Assembly: GCA_900549105.1 (NCBI GenBank)
Contig: URND01000045.1
Location: 1-20,989 of the forward strand
Direction: 5' to 3'
DNA: 20,989 nucleotides
Origin: an uncultured Eubacteriales bacterium
GTDB lineage: Bacteria > Bacillota > Clostridia > Lachnospirales > Lachnospiraceae
Part shown: positions 1 to 7,808 of the stretch, piece by piece
Layout: each line of letters starts with the position of its first letter
How positions within the stretch are numbered: the stretch's first letter is position 1
Notes under the pieces: model-generated
Told to the model about the DNA's origin: nothing
What the model saw: only the letters and a program-made list of their open reading frames with translations
The model's database searches: none
Position numbers and translations under genes: made by a program

Positions 1-471
1 GGCAACACGCTGTTTTTGACCGCCCGAAAGCCGGTTCGGCGAATGTTGGCTGTATTCCATCATTCCAACGGACTTCAGACTTTGATTCACCCGTTTCCAA
101 ATATCTTCTGTGGGTACGCCGAGGTTTTCCGGCCCGAATCCCACGTCTTCCTCGACAAGACTGGCGATAATCTGATTATCCGGATTCTGAAATACCATTC
201 CGGCTGTCTGACGCACTTTCCAGACATTCTCCGGCTGGCTGGTATCCATTTCCTTCACCCATAACGTGCCCCCCGTGGGAACAAGCAATGCGTTCATCTG
301 TTTTGCCAGTGTGGATTTTCCCGAACCGTTATGGCCCAGAATGGCGATAAACTGCCCCGCTTCCACATCTAAATCCACGCCGGATACAGCGTGAATGACA
401 TCTTCAACTTCATCGTGTTCATCTTTACTCACGTAATCATAAAACAATTTCGCAGCTTTTATAATTCCCAT
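1..471 (-). CDS. ecfA1: Energy-coupling factor transporter ATPase EcfA1 (5' part, cut by window edge)
   Basis: This is the N-terminal 157 residues of an ABC ATPase that powers ECF-type vitamin/cofactor importers together with EcfA2, the EcfT membrane subunit and a substrate-binding S component. The reading frame is open from the ATG at 469-471 to the window edge. Visible motifs are Walker A GHNGSGKS (residues 46-53), the Q-loop FQNPDNQ (94-100), which is typical of CbiO/EcfA ATPases, and the ABC signature LSGGQKQRVA (148-157). Walker B and the H-loop lie outside the window. The start is supported by a GGAAGGA ribosome-binding site about 5 nt upstream. In clostridia ecfA1-ecfA2-ecfT-truA usually follow rplQ, which fits this position. 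It is separated from rplQ by a strong hairpin terminator, so it probably has its own promoter or depends on read-through. EcfA1 versus EcfA2 is assigned from position and the start of the protein. Confidence 0.93.
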   Translation of the reverse strand, partial: MGIIKAAKLFYDYVSKDEHDEVEDVIHAVSGVDLDVEAGQFIAILGHNGSGKSTLAKQMNALLVPTGGTLWVKEMDTSQPENVWKVRQTAGMVFQNPDNQIIASLVEEDVGFGPENLGVPTEDIWKRVNQSLKSVGMMEYSQHSPNRLSGGQKQRVA

Positions 472-513
472 TGTGCTTCCTTCCCGAGCTGTGAAAAACT
501 CGCACAGATTTTA

Positions 514-544
514 AAAAACACAGGTGGGGCGCACCTGTGTTTTT
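514..544 (-). terminator. Intrinsic terminator after rplQ (end of the ribosomal super-operon)
   Basis: A perfect 13-bp inverted repeat (514-526 with 532-544, loop GGGCG) has a GC-rich ACAGGTG/CACCTGT core flanked by A and T runs. Read on the minus strand it ends in six T, about 20 nt after the rplQ stop. Because of the A/T flanks it could work in both directions, but no plus-strand gene leads into it. Confidence 0.9.
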
Positions 545-564
545 AATTGCTATTCAGCTACTTC

Positions 565-1089
565 TTATACTAATTCAATAAGTACTTCCATTGCTGCGTC
601 ACCTTTACGCTGTCCGATTTTAACGATACGTGTATAACCGCCGTTGCGGTCAGCATATTTTGGTGCGATTTCTGTAAACAGCTTGTCTGTTAAATCTACT
701 TTTTTTGTAGCCGCTTTTTTACCGGCAGCTTCTTCCGGAACAGCAGTTACCGGATAAAGTACCTTTAACATCTGTCTTCTTGCATGTAAACGAGATGCGC
801 TGTCTTTCTTAATTGTCTTTTCAACAGTATCAAAAACAACTTTACCATTCTCTTTTACTCTCTTGCCGTCTTTATCTTTACGAGCAACTTTAGCCTGTAC
901 AGTTACTGTTTCGAAATTATCTTTTTCTTTAACAGCAAGAGCAATCAGACCTTCGGTAATTCTGCGGATTTCTTTAGCCTTAGCTTCAGTTGTACGAATT
1001 TTGCCATTGTCAAGCAAAGCTGTAACCTGATTTCTAAGTAAAGCTTTTCTCTGATTGGAAGTTCTTCCAAGTTTTCTATAGCCTGCCAT
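565..1089 (-). CDS. rplQ: Large-subunit ribosomal protein L17 (bL17), expanded form
   Basis: This is bL17 of the 50S subunit, which sits near the exit tunnel. The N-terminus (MAGYRKLGR...QRKALLRNQ) and the C-terminal ADRNGGYTRI...GDAAMEVLIELV block are the family signature. At 174 residues it is much longer than the ~120 usual in Bacillus. The extra length is an insertion of about 35 residues after residue ~58, charged and Lys-rich with a DKDGKRVKENGK stretch. A second, shorter Ala/Lys-rich insertion (about residues 115-130) lies before DLTDKLF. Both are in frame and the conserved blocks are intact, so this is a lineage-specific expansion, not damage. It is the last gene of the alpha operon, 36 nt after rpoA. 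Confidence 0.97.
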   Translation of the reverse strand: MAGYRKLGRTSNQRKALLRNQVTALLDNGKIRTTEAKAKEIRRITEGLIALAVKEKDNFETVTVQAKVARKDKDGKRVKENGKVVFDTVEKTIKKDSASRLHARRQMLKVLYPVTAVPEEAAGKKAATKKVDLTDKLFTEIAPKYADRNGGYTRIVKIGQRKGDAAMEVLIELV

Positions 1090-1125
1090 GATTTAGCCTC
1101 CTCCTACTCTACTTCAATATGGCGA

Positions 1126-2085
1126 TTATTCATCGCTTGGATTTAACTGAAGGCCCAGTTCTTTCAATTTGGCAAGAACTTCTTCCAAAGATTTACGTCC
1201 AAGATTACGAACCTTCATCATATCCTCTGCTGTTCTGTTCGTCAGCTCTTCAACCGTGTTGATTCCTGCTCTCTTCAAACAGTTATACGAACGAACAGAC
1301 AACTCTAATTCATCAATATTCATTTCAAGAACTTTTTCTTTTTCATTATCTTCTTTTTCTACCATAACCTCAGCGGTCTTAGCATTTTCAGAAAGGTCAA
1401 TGAAAAGATTCAAATGTTCACTTAAAACTTTTGCTGCCAGACTCACAGCCTCATCCGGTCCCAATGTACCATTCGTAAATACATCAAGAGTAAGTTTATC
1501 AAAATCCGTAATCTGTCCAACACGGGTGTTTTCCACGTTCATATTTACTCTCTCCACAGGTGTGTAGATAGAGTCCACCGGAATCACGCCGATCGGCAGA
1601 TCTTCGTTTTTATTTTTATCAGAACTTACGTAACCACGGCCTTTTGTAATGGTTAATTCCATATACAGTTTGCAGTCTGTACCGCCGCTTAAGGTGGCGA
1701 TAACCTGGTCTTTATTCAAGATTTCAATATCCGAATCCACCTGAATATCTGCTGCCGTTACAACACCTTCGCCTTCATACTCAATATAAGCCGTCTTAGG
1801 CTCAGATGATGTGCTTGTATTCTTGATTGCCAGACTTTTAACATTCATAATAATTTCAGTAACGTCTTCCTTTACGCCCGGAATGGAACTGAACTCATGA
1901 ACAACACCGTCAATCTTTACCTGGCTCACTGCGGAACCCGGCAGAGATGAAAGCATAATTCTTCTCAGCGAATTACCAAGCGTGATGCCGTAGCCTCTTT
2001 CAAGAGGTTCTACGACAAAACGTCCGTATTTACTATCTTCTGAAATCTCTGCAATCTCAATTTTCGGTTTTTCAAAATCAAACAC
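1126..2085 (-). CDS. rpoA: DNA-directed RNA polymerase subunit alpha
   Basis: This is the alpha subunit, whose dimer nucleates assembly of RNA polymerase and contacts activators and UP elements. It has 319 residues. The N-terminal dimerisation domain (about 1-230) contains the conserved RYGRFVVEPLERGYGITLGNSLRRIMLSSLPG block. A short acidic linker leads to the C-terminal domain (about 250-310) with its helix-hairpin-helix segments (LKRAGINTVEEL and VRNLGRKSLEEV). A GGAGGG ribosome-binding site precedes the ATG. The 64-nt gap to rpsD holds a small perfect hairpin (2135-2149) but no U-tract, so it is probably not a terminator. Confidence 0.98.
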   Translation of the reverse strand: MFDFEKPKIEIAEISEDSKYGRFVVEPLERGYGITLGNSLRRIMLSSLPGSAVSQVKIDGVVHEFSSIPGVKEDVTEIIMNVKSLAIKNTSTSSEPKTAYIEYEGEGVVTAADIQVDSDIEILNKDQVIATLSGGTDCKLYMELTITKGRGYVSSDKNKNEDLPIGVIPVDSIYTPVERVNMNVENTRVGQITDFDKLTLDVFTNGTLGPDEAVSLAAKVLSEHLNLFIDLSENAKTAEVMVEKEDNEKEKVLEMNIDELELSVRSYNCLKRAGINTVEELTNRTAEDMMKVRNLGRKSLEEVLAKLKELGLQLNPSDE

Positions 2086-2149
2086 TATTATTAGCCCTCC
2101 TTTAATGGGTTAGGTTTCTTTGAGGGTAACACTCTAGCTTAACAAGCTA

Positions 2150-2743
2150 TTATTTAGAATACAATTCGACGATAAGCATTTCATTTACCGGAACATCAAT
2201 CTGTTCTCTGGTAGGAAGCGCTTTAACAGTACCGGAAAGATTTTCCTGGTCAGCTTCAAGCCATTCAGGAACAAGTCTTGCGCCTGTTACTTCCAGAATA
2301 TCTTTATATCTCTGAGAACCTTTGGATCTCTCACGAATTTCTACTGTATCCCCGGCTTTTACCTGATAGGATGGAATATTTACGCGTTTTCCGTTAACCA
2401 AAACATGTTTATGTCCAACAATCTGTCTGGCTTCTTTACGTGTTCTTGCGAAACCAAGACGGAAGATAACGTTATCCAATCTGCTTTCAAGCAAAATCAT
2501 CAGGTTTTCACCGGATGTACCTTTCATTTTGCTGGCTTTAGCAAAATAATTTCTGAAAGGTTTTTCAAGAACGCCATAGATGAATTTAGCTTTCTGTTTT
2601 TCAGTAAGCTGCTGTCCATATTCGCTCTTTTTTCTATTTCCTCTAATAGACTGTCTATTAGATTTTTTATCAACACCCAGATAAATTGGGTCGAGACCAA
2701 GACTTCTACATCTCTTCAATACTGGAACCATATCTCTAGCCAT
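2150..2743 (-). CDS. rpsD: Small-subunit ribosomal protein S4 (uS4)
   Basis: uS4 is a primary 16S rRNA binder that starts assembly of the 30S body. It has 197 residues. The N-terminal region starts MARDMVPVLKRCRSLGLDP and lacks the Cys4 zinc cluster of C+ forms. The S4 RNA-binding fold follows (SRLDNVIFRLGFARTRKEARQIVGHKHVLVNGKRVNIPSYQVKAGD). In B. subtilis rpsD stands alone and represses itself. Here it lies inside the alpha operon between rpsK and rpoA, as in many clostridia and in E. coli, so any S4 feedback would have to act on the operon mRNA, perhaps in the leader at 3552-3789 (inference). Confidence 0.98.
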   Translation of the reverse strand: MARDMVPVLKRCRSLGLDPIYLGVDKKSNRQSIRGNRKKSEYGQQLTEKQKAKFIYGVLEKPFRNYFAKASKMKGTSGENLMILLESRLDNVIFRLGFARTRKEARQIVGHKHVLVNGKRVNIPSYQVKAGDTVEIRERSKGSQRYKDILEVTGARLVPEWLEADQENLSGTVKALPTREQIDVPVNEMLIVELYSK

Positions 2744-2761
2744 ATCTAATTTAACCTCCTA

Positions 2762-3157
2762 TTAGACTCTTCTTCTTTTTGGTGGACGACATCCGTTGTG
2801 CGGAACTGGTGTTACGTCTCTAATGCTGGTTACTTCAATACCGCAAGCCTGCAATGCACGGATTGCTGCTTCACGCCCTGAACCAGGACCTTTTACCATA
2901 ACTTCAACAGATTTTAAACCATAAACGGATGCAGCTTTTGCTGCTGTTTCTGCTGCCATCTGTGCAGCATACGGTGTGGACTTTCTGGAGCCTCTGAATC
3001 CAAGACCGCCAGCGCTTGCCCATGAAAGAGCATTTCCTTCGGAATCTGTTAATGTAACAATTGTATTATTAAAAGATGACTGAATATGTGCCTGTCCACG
3101 CTCAACGTTCTTTTTAACACGTCTTTTAGTCACTTTTTTTGTAACTTTTTTAGCCAT
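2762..3157 (-). CDS. rpsK: Small-subunit ribosomal protein S11 (uS11)
   Basis: uS11 forms part of the 30S platform and the mRNA exit region. It has 131 residues. The N-terminus is a Lys/Arg-rich tail (MAKKVTKKVTKRRVKK). The conserved core IQSSFNNTIVTLTD, SAGGLGFRGSRKSTPYAAQ and the C-terminal PHNGCRPPKRRRV identify it clearly. It lies 25 nt after rpsM and 18 nt before rpsD, with an AGGAGG site upstream of its ATG, and is surely co-transcribed with both. Confidence 0.98.
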   Translation of the reverse strand: MAKKVTKKVTKRRVKKNVERGQAHIQSSFNNTIVTLTDSEGNALSWASAGGLGFRGSRKSTPYAAQMAAETAAKAASVYGLKSVEVMVKGPGSGREAAIRALQACGIEVTSIRDVTPVPHNGCRPPKRRRV

Positions 3158-3182
3158 TGAACCAAACCTCCTATTAGGTTAC

Positions 3183-3551
3183 TTATTTCTTCTTATTTGC
3201 TACTGTTCTCTTAGGACCTTTACGGGTTCTTGCATTTGTCTTAGTCTTCTGACCACGAACTGGAAGACCTTTTCTATGACGGATACCTCTGTAACATCCG
3301 ATTTCCTGTAATCTCTTAATATTCATAGCGATTTCACGACGTAAATCACCTTCAACTGTCTGAGTTTCATTAACAACAGCATTGATTCTGGCTACTTCCT
3401 CGTCTGTTAAATCTCTTACACGTGTATCTGGATTAACATTAGCTTCTTTAAGGATACGATTTGAACTTACTCTACCGATTCCATAGACGTAAGTAAGGCC
3501 GATTTCGACACGCTTCTCTCTTGGTAAATCTACACCACTGATACGAGCCAT
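3183..3551 (-). CDS. rpsM: Small-subunit ribosomal protein S13 (uS13)
   Basis: uS13 lies in the 30S head and contacts the 50S subunit (bridge B1) and P-site tRNA. It has 122 residues, the normal length. The start MARISGVDLPREKRVEIGLTY, the helix-two-turn-helix region GIGRVSSNRIL, the RGIRHRKGLPVRGQKTKTNARTRKG block and the basic C-terminal tail PKRTVANKKK are all present. A GGAGGTG site lies 7 nt before the ATG. It follows rpmJ after an unusually long 238-nt untranslated stretch, so it is the first large gene behind the alpha-operon promoter. Confidence 0.98.
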   Translation of the reverse strand: MARISGVDLPREKRVEIGLTYVYGIGRVSSNRILKEANVNPDTRVRDLTDEEVARINAVVNETQTVEGDLRREIAMNIKRLQEIGCYRGIRHRKGLPVRGQKTKTNARTRKGPKRTVANKKK

Positions 3552-3789
3552 GTAATTACACCTCCACTGGTTCTTTCTTATTCTTATTCAATATTTACAT
3601 ATGTGCCCTGTCTCCTTGACTAAAAGACATGACAATAGGCAGGCTCAGGCCCTGCTCTTTAAAAATTTCTATTTATTTAATAGCGATTACAACACATCCT
3701 GGTGTTTCATCGCTGCAGCCGCATACTTTCTTTCTGACTTTCTGCCAGAAAAATCGTTTTACAACACAAAACACAAGCCTAACTGTTCA
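3552..3789 (-). promoter_or_regulatory. 238-nt untranslated spacer upstream of rpsM, candidate operon leader element
   Basis: No supportable coding sequence lies between rpmJ and rpsM. Read on the minus strand it can form a hairpin AGCGAT...ATCGCT (3682-3687 with 3709-3714), with an inner ACAC/GTGT pairing, and a second 5-bp hairpin GCAGG/CCTGC (3639-3655). Neither has a U-tract. Neighbouring genes here are normally under 40 nt apart, so the gap stands out. A feedback site for S4, or another operon protein, is a reasonable guess, because the E. coli alpha operon is controlled by S4 at the rpsM leader. The sequence alone does not prove it. Confidence 0.4.
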
Positions 3790-3903
3790 TTAGCCCTGTC
3801 TCTGTTTGTGTTTAGGATTTTCACAGATAACACGAATACTGCCTTTTCTTTTAATGACTTTGCATTTTTCGCAGATAGGCTTTACTGATGATCTTACCTT
3901 CAT
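3790..3903 (-). CDS. rpmJ: Large-subunit ribosomal protein L36 (bL36), zinc-binding type
   Basis: This is a 37-residue ORF starting MKVRSSVKPICEKCKVI and ending NPKHKQRQG, which is full length for bL36. The zinc ligands Cys11, Cys14, Cys27 and His32 are all present, so this is the C+ (zinc-dependent) form. It binds 23S rRNA late in 50S assembly. The ATG at 3901-3903 follows a GGAGAG ribosome-binding site. It is the first gene after the internal promoter at 3937-3966 and lies between infA and rpsM, its standard place in Firmicutes. Confidence 0.97.
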   Translation of the reverse strand: MKVRSSVKPICEKCKVIKRKGSIRVICENPKHKQRQG

Positions 3904-3936
3904 TAGAAATCTCTCCTTTCAAAACGTTCACGAACA

Positions 3937-3966
3937 ATTATAACATCCCACAATATGACAAGTCAA
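3937..3966 (-). promoter_or_regulatory. Housekeeping promoter for rpmJ-rpsM-rpsK-rpsD-rpoA-rplQ
   Basis: On the minus strand, -35 TTGACT (3961-3966), an 18-nt spacer and -10 TATAAT (3937-3942) form a near-consensus sigma-A promoter. It starts right after the infA stop codon, and initiation is expected near 3930, 27 nt before rpmJ. It would let the alpha operon genes be transcribed separately from the spc genes upstream. Confidence 0.8.
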
Positions 3967-3973
3967 GAATTTT

Positions 3974-4192
3974 TTACTTGTCTCTCCAAATTATTCTTCC
4001 TTTTGTCAAATCATACGGAGATAATTCGATGGTTACTTTATCACCTGGTAAAATTCGAATAAAATTCATGCGAAGCTTTCCGCTGATGTGGGCCAATACC
4101 CGGTGGCCGTTTTCCAATTCCACCTGAAACATCGCGTTTGGCAGCTTCTCTACAACAGTTCCTTCGACTTCAATAACATCTGCTTTTGACAT
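3974..4192 (-). CDS. infA: Translation initiation factor IF-1
   Basis: IF-1 occupies the A site of the 30S subunit during initiation. It has 72 residues, the standard length, and is a single S1/OB-fold domain. The family blocks VVEKLPNAMFQVELENGHRVLAHISGKLRMNFIRILPGDKVTIELSPYDLTKGRI are all recognisable. It starts 1 nt after the stop of the upstream KOW-domain gene, so the two are probably translationally coupled. Confidence 0.98.
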   Translation of the reverse strand: MSKADVIEVEGTVVEKLPNAMFQVELENGHRVLAHISGKLRMNFIRILPGDKVTIELSPYDLTKGRIIWRDK

Positions 4193-4193
4193 A

Positions 4194-4496
4194 TTAGCCT
4201 CCTATTACCTTACATTTCGCTTCAAAAAGCTGAGTGGCTTTTAAAACATCTCCATTATTCAACGGTTCTCCGCCGTCCAATCTGGCTTTAATTCCCGGGT
4301 CTATGTAGTTCATCCGACGCACATGACATATATTTTTTATCTTTGGTTTCTCTACCGTCTTTCGAAGGCCGTCCGCAAGTACCAGGGTTTCACCCCGTAC
4401 CTCAAGAATCACATATAGTTTTCCCCGGTCATGGCCCGCATCAGACAGGGCCATCTGCCCTGTCCGGAACCGATTCACATCTCTTTTTTTTGCCAT
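4194..4496 (-). CDS. KOW-domain RNA-binding protein (L14e-like)
   Basis: This is a 100-residue basic protein. The central GQMALSDAGHDRGKLYVILEVRGETLVLADGLRKTVEKPKIKNICHVR segment matches the KOW-type RNA-binding protein that sits between map and infA in many clostridia, related to the archaeal/eukaryotic L14e/L27e fold. Its exact role is not established; binding to ribosomal RNA or mRNA is inferred from the fold and the neighbourhood. It begins 5 nt after the map stop and ends 1 nt before infA. The sequence shows no cysteine cluster, signal peptide or membrane segment. Confidence 0.88.
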   Translation of the reverse strand: MAKKRDVNRFRTGQMALSDAGHDRGKLYVILEVRGETLVLADGLRKTVEKPKIKNICHVRRMNYIDPGIKARLDGGEPLNNGDVLKATQLFEAKCKVIGG

Positions 4497-4501
4497 TTCA
4501 A

Positions 4502-5257
4502 TTACCCCAACAGTGTTAAAATCTCACAGCCATCTTTTGTAACTAAAATAGTGTTTTCATAATGTGCTGACAATTTTCCGTCAGCGGTTACCACGGTCCA
4601 ATCATCATCCAGCCACTCGACATCATAGACCCCTTCATTAATCATCGGCTCAACTGCCAGGGTCATACCGGCCTGAAGTTTTAGGCCTCTGCCTTTTGGT
4701 TTGAAATTCGGTATCTGTGGGTCTTCATGAAGGTGTGTGCCAATTCCGTGTCCAACCAAATCCCGGACAATGGAATATCCAAAACCTTCTGCATAATCCT
4801 GGATTGCTTTGGAAATCTCATAGAGATGATTTCCTTCTTTGGCAAATTTTATACCTTCAAAGAAACTTTGTTTTGTTACATCGATAAGTCTCTGCGCTTC
4901 TTTTGAAATTTCTCCAACGCCCCATGTACGGGCTGCATCCGAATGATATCCCTTGTAAATCAATCCGCAGTCCAGGCTGATGATGTCGCCATCCTGAAGG
5001 ATTCGCTTTTTAGAAGGAATTCCATGAACGACCTCATCGTTGACCGATGTGCATATTGACGCCGGATAACCATTGTAATTCAGAAAATTTGGAACACATC
5101 CGAAATCCCGAATAATCGTTTCTCCAATATGGTCAATATCCCATGTGGACATTCCTGGTTTAATTTCTTTATGAAGCTCTTCATGCATGATTGCCAAAAG
5201 CCGTCCGGCTTCCCGCATCAATTCAATTTCATGTTCTGACTTAATTGTAACTGCCAT
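4502..5257 (-). CDS. map: Methionine aminopeptidase, type I
   Basis: This enzyme removes the N-terminal methionine from nascent proteins. It has 251 residues and the pita-bread fold of type Ia enzymes. All five metal ligands are visible: Asp96 (SLDCG), Asp107 (YHSDAART), His170 (GHGIGTHLHEDP), Glu203 (AVEPMI) and Glu234 (HYENTILV). The active-site His79 (VVHGIPS) is also present. There is no N-terminal zinc-finger or SH3-binding extension. It starts 2 nt after the adk stop, a tight coupling common in Firmicutes spc operons. Confidence 0.98.
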   Translation of the reverse strand: MAVTIKSEHEIELMREAGRLLAIMHEELHKEIKPGMSTWDIDHIGETIIRDFGCVPNFLNYNGYPASICTSVNDEVVHGIPSKKRILQDGDIISLDCGLIYKGYHSDAARTWGVGEISKEAQRLIDVTKQSFFEGIKFAKEGNHLYEISKAIQDYAEGFGYSIVRDLVGHGIGTHLHEDPQIPNFKPKGRGLKLQAGMTLAVEPMINEGVYDVEWLDDDWTVVTADGKLSAHYENTILVTKDGCEILTLLG

Positions 5258-5259
5258 AT

Positions 5260-5904
5260 TTATACTCCCAAAATTTTACGAATATCACTGAATACTTCTT
5301 CCATTGTCTGAGTACCGTCAATTGTATGTACAATACCCTGTTTTTCATAGTAATCAATCAATGGTTTCGTCTGCTCATGATAAACGTTCAGACGATTTTT
5401 TACCGTTTCCGGTTTATCGTCATCTCTGAGGACAAGCTCTTCTCCGCATACATCGCAAACATCGGTAACTTTTGGCGGGTTAAACTCTACATGATATGTA
5501 GCTCCACATCCAACACATGCTCTGCGGCCGGCCATCCTACGAATTATATTTTCATCTGGAACATCGATATTTAACGCATATTCCATCTTCTGTTCGATAG
5601 CATTCAGGGCATTTGTCAAAGCTTCAGCCTGAGGAATTGTTCTCGGGAAGCCATCCAAAATAAACCCTTCGGTACAGTCATCTTGTTGAATTCGATCAAC
5701 AACGAGATCGCAGACTAATTCATCAGGAACCAGTTCTCCAGCATCCATATATGTCTTTGCTTTCTTTCCAAGCTCCGTTCCCTGCTTGATATTAGCTCTG
5801 AAGATATCTCCAGTTGATATATGTGGAACCTTGCACAAATCGGCAATTTTTTTTGCCTGCGTACCTTTTCCGGCACCAGGTGCACCTAACATAATTATTT
5901 TCAT
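5260..5904 (-). CDS. adk: Adenylate kinase, zinc-LID type
   Basis: It catalyses ATP + AMP = 2 ADP and so balances the adenylate pool. It has 214 residues. The P-loop GAPGAGKGT (7-15), the AMP-binding STGDIFRANI region, and GFPRTIPQA with the catalytic arginines are present. The LID carries four cysteines (130, 133, 150, 153) in a CxxC-x16-CxxC pattern, so it binds structural zinc as in Bacillus and clostridia. A GGAGGC site precedes the ATG. The 128-nt gap to secY (5905-6032) has only a weak ATCCG/CGGAT hairpin and no promoter I would defend. Confidence 0.98.
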   Translation of the reverse strand: MKIIMLGAPGAGKGTQAKKIADLCKVPHISTGDIFRANIKQGTELGKKAKTYMDAGELVPDELVCDLVVDRIQQDDCTEGFILDGFPRTIPQAEALTNALNAIEQKMEYALNIDVPDENIIRRMAGRRACVGCGATYHVEFNPPKVTDVCDVCGEELVLRDDDKPETVKNRLNVYHEQTKPLIDYYEKQGIVHTIDGTQTMEEVFSDIRKILGV

Positions 5905-6032
5905 AATTTGCCTCCAAACATATGTCCAACAACTTCTGATGATTCATAATATATTTATCCGCGGACAGGCCGGATATTTTCATTTTCTGTTTTGAAAATT
6001 TCCCGGCTCCCTATCCACGAAAATCAGACCTG

Positions 6033-7346
6033 TTAGTCATTTAAAAAACCCTTATAATGCCTTACAAGCATTAAAGACTCAATCTGTTTTAATGTTTCCA
6101 GTACAACACCCACGACAATAATCAGGGATGTTCCGCCAAACGATACATTAACGCCAAAGATTCCCGAACCTAAAATCGGGATAATGGCAACTACAATTAA
6201 ACCTACCGCACCAATAAAAATTACATTGTTCAAAATCTTATTTAAATATTCTGAGGTAGGCTTTCCAGGTCGAATACCCGGAATAAAGCCGCCCTGCTTT
6301 TTCATGTTATCCGCAACTTCCAATGGATTGAAAGTAATGGATGTGTAGAAATAAGCAAAAAATACGACTAAGAAAATATAAATCAGCAATCCGATAGAAT
6401 ATACCGGCTGAGATGGCTTGCACCAGTTGGAGCTGCTCAAGGTCGCCAGAATATGTCCCGGAATGCCTCCCGGTGTCTTGCCAAGAAAAGCGACAACAAT
6501 TCCCGGCACGGACATAATTGAGGATGCAAAGATAATCGGCATAACACCTGCGGTGTTTACCTTCAGCGGAATACTGGATGTACTTCCGCCAACCAACTTG
6601 CGTCCGACAACTTTTTTTGAATATTGTACAGGAATACGGCGTTCGCCATCCTGCAGATAAATGATGAATACAACAATAAACAGGATAATCGCAAGGATGA
6701 TGATTGCTGCAATACCCGCCTTGACAATATTGTTTCCGTTGATGAATTTATCATATAAAAGTCTGAAATCATTCGGAATGGTGGAAATAATATTAAGCAA
6801 AAGGATAATAGAAATACCATTACCCACGCCTTTATCGGTAATCTGTTCGCCCATCCACATCAGGATAGTGGAACCGGCTGTCAAAGCCGCAACAACCATG
6901 ATAACATCCAACGCATTATTGTGCATCAAATTGCCGCCCCGATAAAGATTAATACCCATTGCAAGACCTTCGATAACAGCCAGAGCAATGGTTACATATC
7001 TTGTGTATTCACGAATTTTCTTTCTTCCGTCTTCGCCTTCCTTCTGCATTTCTTCCAGCTTCGGAATGGCAATCGTCATCAACTGCATGATGATGGAAGA
7101 TGTAATATACGGTGTAATACTCAGTGCAAATACGGAAAACTGAGTGAATGAACCGCCGGTCATCTGATCAAAGAAGTTAAAGGCGCCTCCGGTCTGAGCT
7201 GCAAACCAGGCGCTGAATACGTCCCGGCTGACGCCTGGGATTGGAAGCTGCGCTCCCAATCTCACGACAACCAGTATAAATAAAGTAAAAAGAATTCTTT
7301 CCTTAATTTCTTTGACCTTAAATGCATTCTTTAAGGTTGTAAGCAT
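6033..7346 (-). CDS. secY: Protein translocase subunit SecY
   Basis: SecY is the channel of the Sec translocon in the cytoplasmic membrane, working with SecE, SecG and SecA. It has 437 residues, a normal length. The start MLTTLKNAFKVKEIKERILFTL, the LPIPGV segment before the plug, QLMTIAIPKLEEMQKEGEDGRKKI, and the cytoplasmic loop GERRIPVQYSKKVVGRK are family hallmarks. About ten membrane segments can be traced, the last being TSLIIVVGVVLETLKQIESLMLVRHYKGF. Its ATG overlaps the rplO stop (TAATG), and an AGAGGTGA site lies just upstream, which implies coupled translation. Confidence 0.98.
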   Translation of the reverse strand: MLTTLKNAFKVKEIKERILFTLFILVVVRLGAQLPIPGVSRDVFSAWFAAQTGGAFNFFDQMTGGSFTQFSVFALSITPYITSSIIMQLMTIAIPKLEEMQKEGEDGRKKIREYTRYVTIALAVIEGLAMGINLYRGGNLMHNNALDVIMVVAALTAGSTILMWMGEQITDKGVGNGISIILLLNIISTIPNDFRLLYDKFINGNNIVKAGIAAIIILAIILFIVVFIIYLQDGERRIPVQYSKKVVGRKLVGGSTSSIPLKVNTAGVMPIIFASSIMSVPGIVVAFLGKTPGGIPGHILATLSSSNWCKPSQPVYSIGLLIYIFLVVFFAYFYTSITFNPLEVADNMKKQGGFIPGIRPGKPTSEYLNKILNNVIFIGAVGLIVVAIIPILGSGIFGVNVSFGGTSLIIVVGVVLETLKQIESLMLVRHYKGFLND

Positions 7347-7786
7347 TAGATCACCTCTACTGTTCCACCTAAAGCTTTAATTTTCTCCTCAGCTCCTGCG
7401 CTGCAAGCATTAACTTTTACTGTTAATTTCTTTGTAAGTTCGCCGTTGCCAAGAATCTTTACGCCATCCTTAGGATTTTTGATGATACCTGTTTCAACTA
7501 ATGTTTCTACAGTAACCTCTGCATCGTTATCAAAACGATTTAATACATCAACGTTAATGGCTACGATTTCTAAGGAATTTCTATTTGTGAAACCTCTCTT
7601 AGGTAATCTTCTGTATAATGGCATCTGGCCACCTTCAAAGCCTGGTCTCGGAGCTCCGGAACGAGCTTTCTGGCCTTTATGACCTTTACCAGCCGTCTTA
7701 CCGTTTCCTGAACCATGTCCACGGCCTCTTCTGAAGTTATCGCTGTGTTTTGAACCTTCTGCAGGTCTTAATTCTGATAAGTTCAT
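7346..7786 (-). CDS. rplO: Large-subunit ribosomal protein L15 (uL15)
   Basis: uL15 is a late-assembling 50S protein. It has 146 residues. The extended N-terminus MNLSELRPAEGSKHSDNFRRGRGHGSGNGKTAGKGHKGQKARSG and the FEGGQMPLYRRLPKRGFTN block identify it, followed by the globular C-terminal domain ending in GGTVEVI. It lies between rpmD and secY, its usual position, and its stop codon overlaps the secY start by one base. Confidence 0.98.
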   Translation of the reverse strand: MNLSELRPAEGSKHSDNFRRGRGHGSGNGKTAGKGHKGQKARSGAPRPGFEGGQMPLYRRLPKRGFTNRNSLEIVAINVDVLNRFDNDAEVTVETLVETGIIKNPKDGVKILGNGELTKKLTVKVNACSAGAEEKIKALGGTVEVI

Positions 7787-7808
7787 ACGTGCACCTCCTT
7801 ACTGTCTA

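Noticed and set aside
2135..2149. Perfect 6-bp hairpin (TAGCTT-AAC-AAGCTA) just after the rpsD stop, considered as a terminator
   Set aside because: No U-tract follows on the minus strand and the stem is AT-rich and short. rpoA and rplQ must be transcribed through it.
3601..3888. 95-codon plus-strand frame in the rpmJ-rpsM spacer
   Set aside because: It runs antisense through rpmJ, has no credible ribosome-binding site and shows no domain features.
5905..6032. Possible promoter in the secY-adk gap
   Set aside because: A TATTAT-like box is present but no -35 element lies at a suitable distance. The gap is described under adk only.
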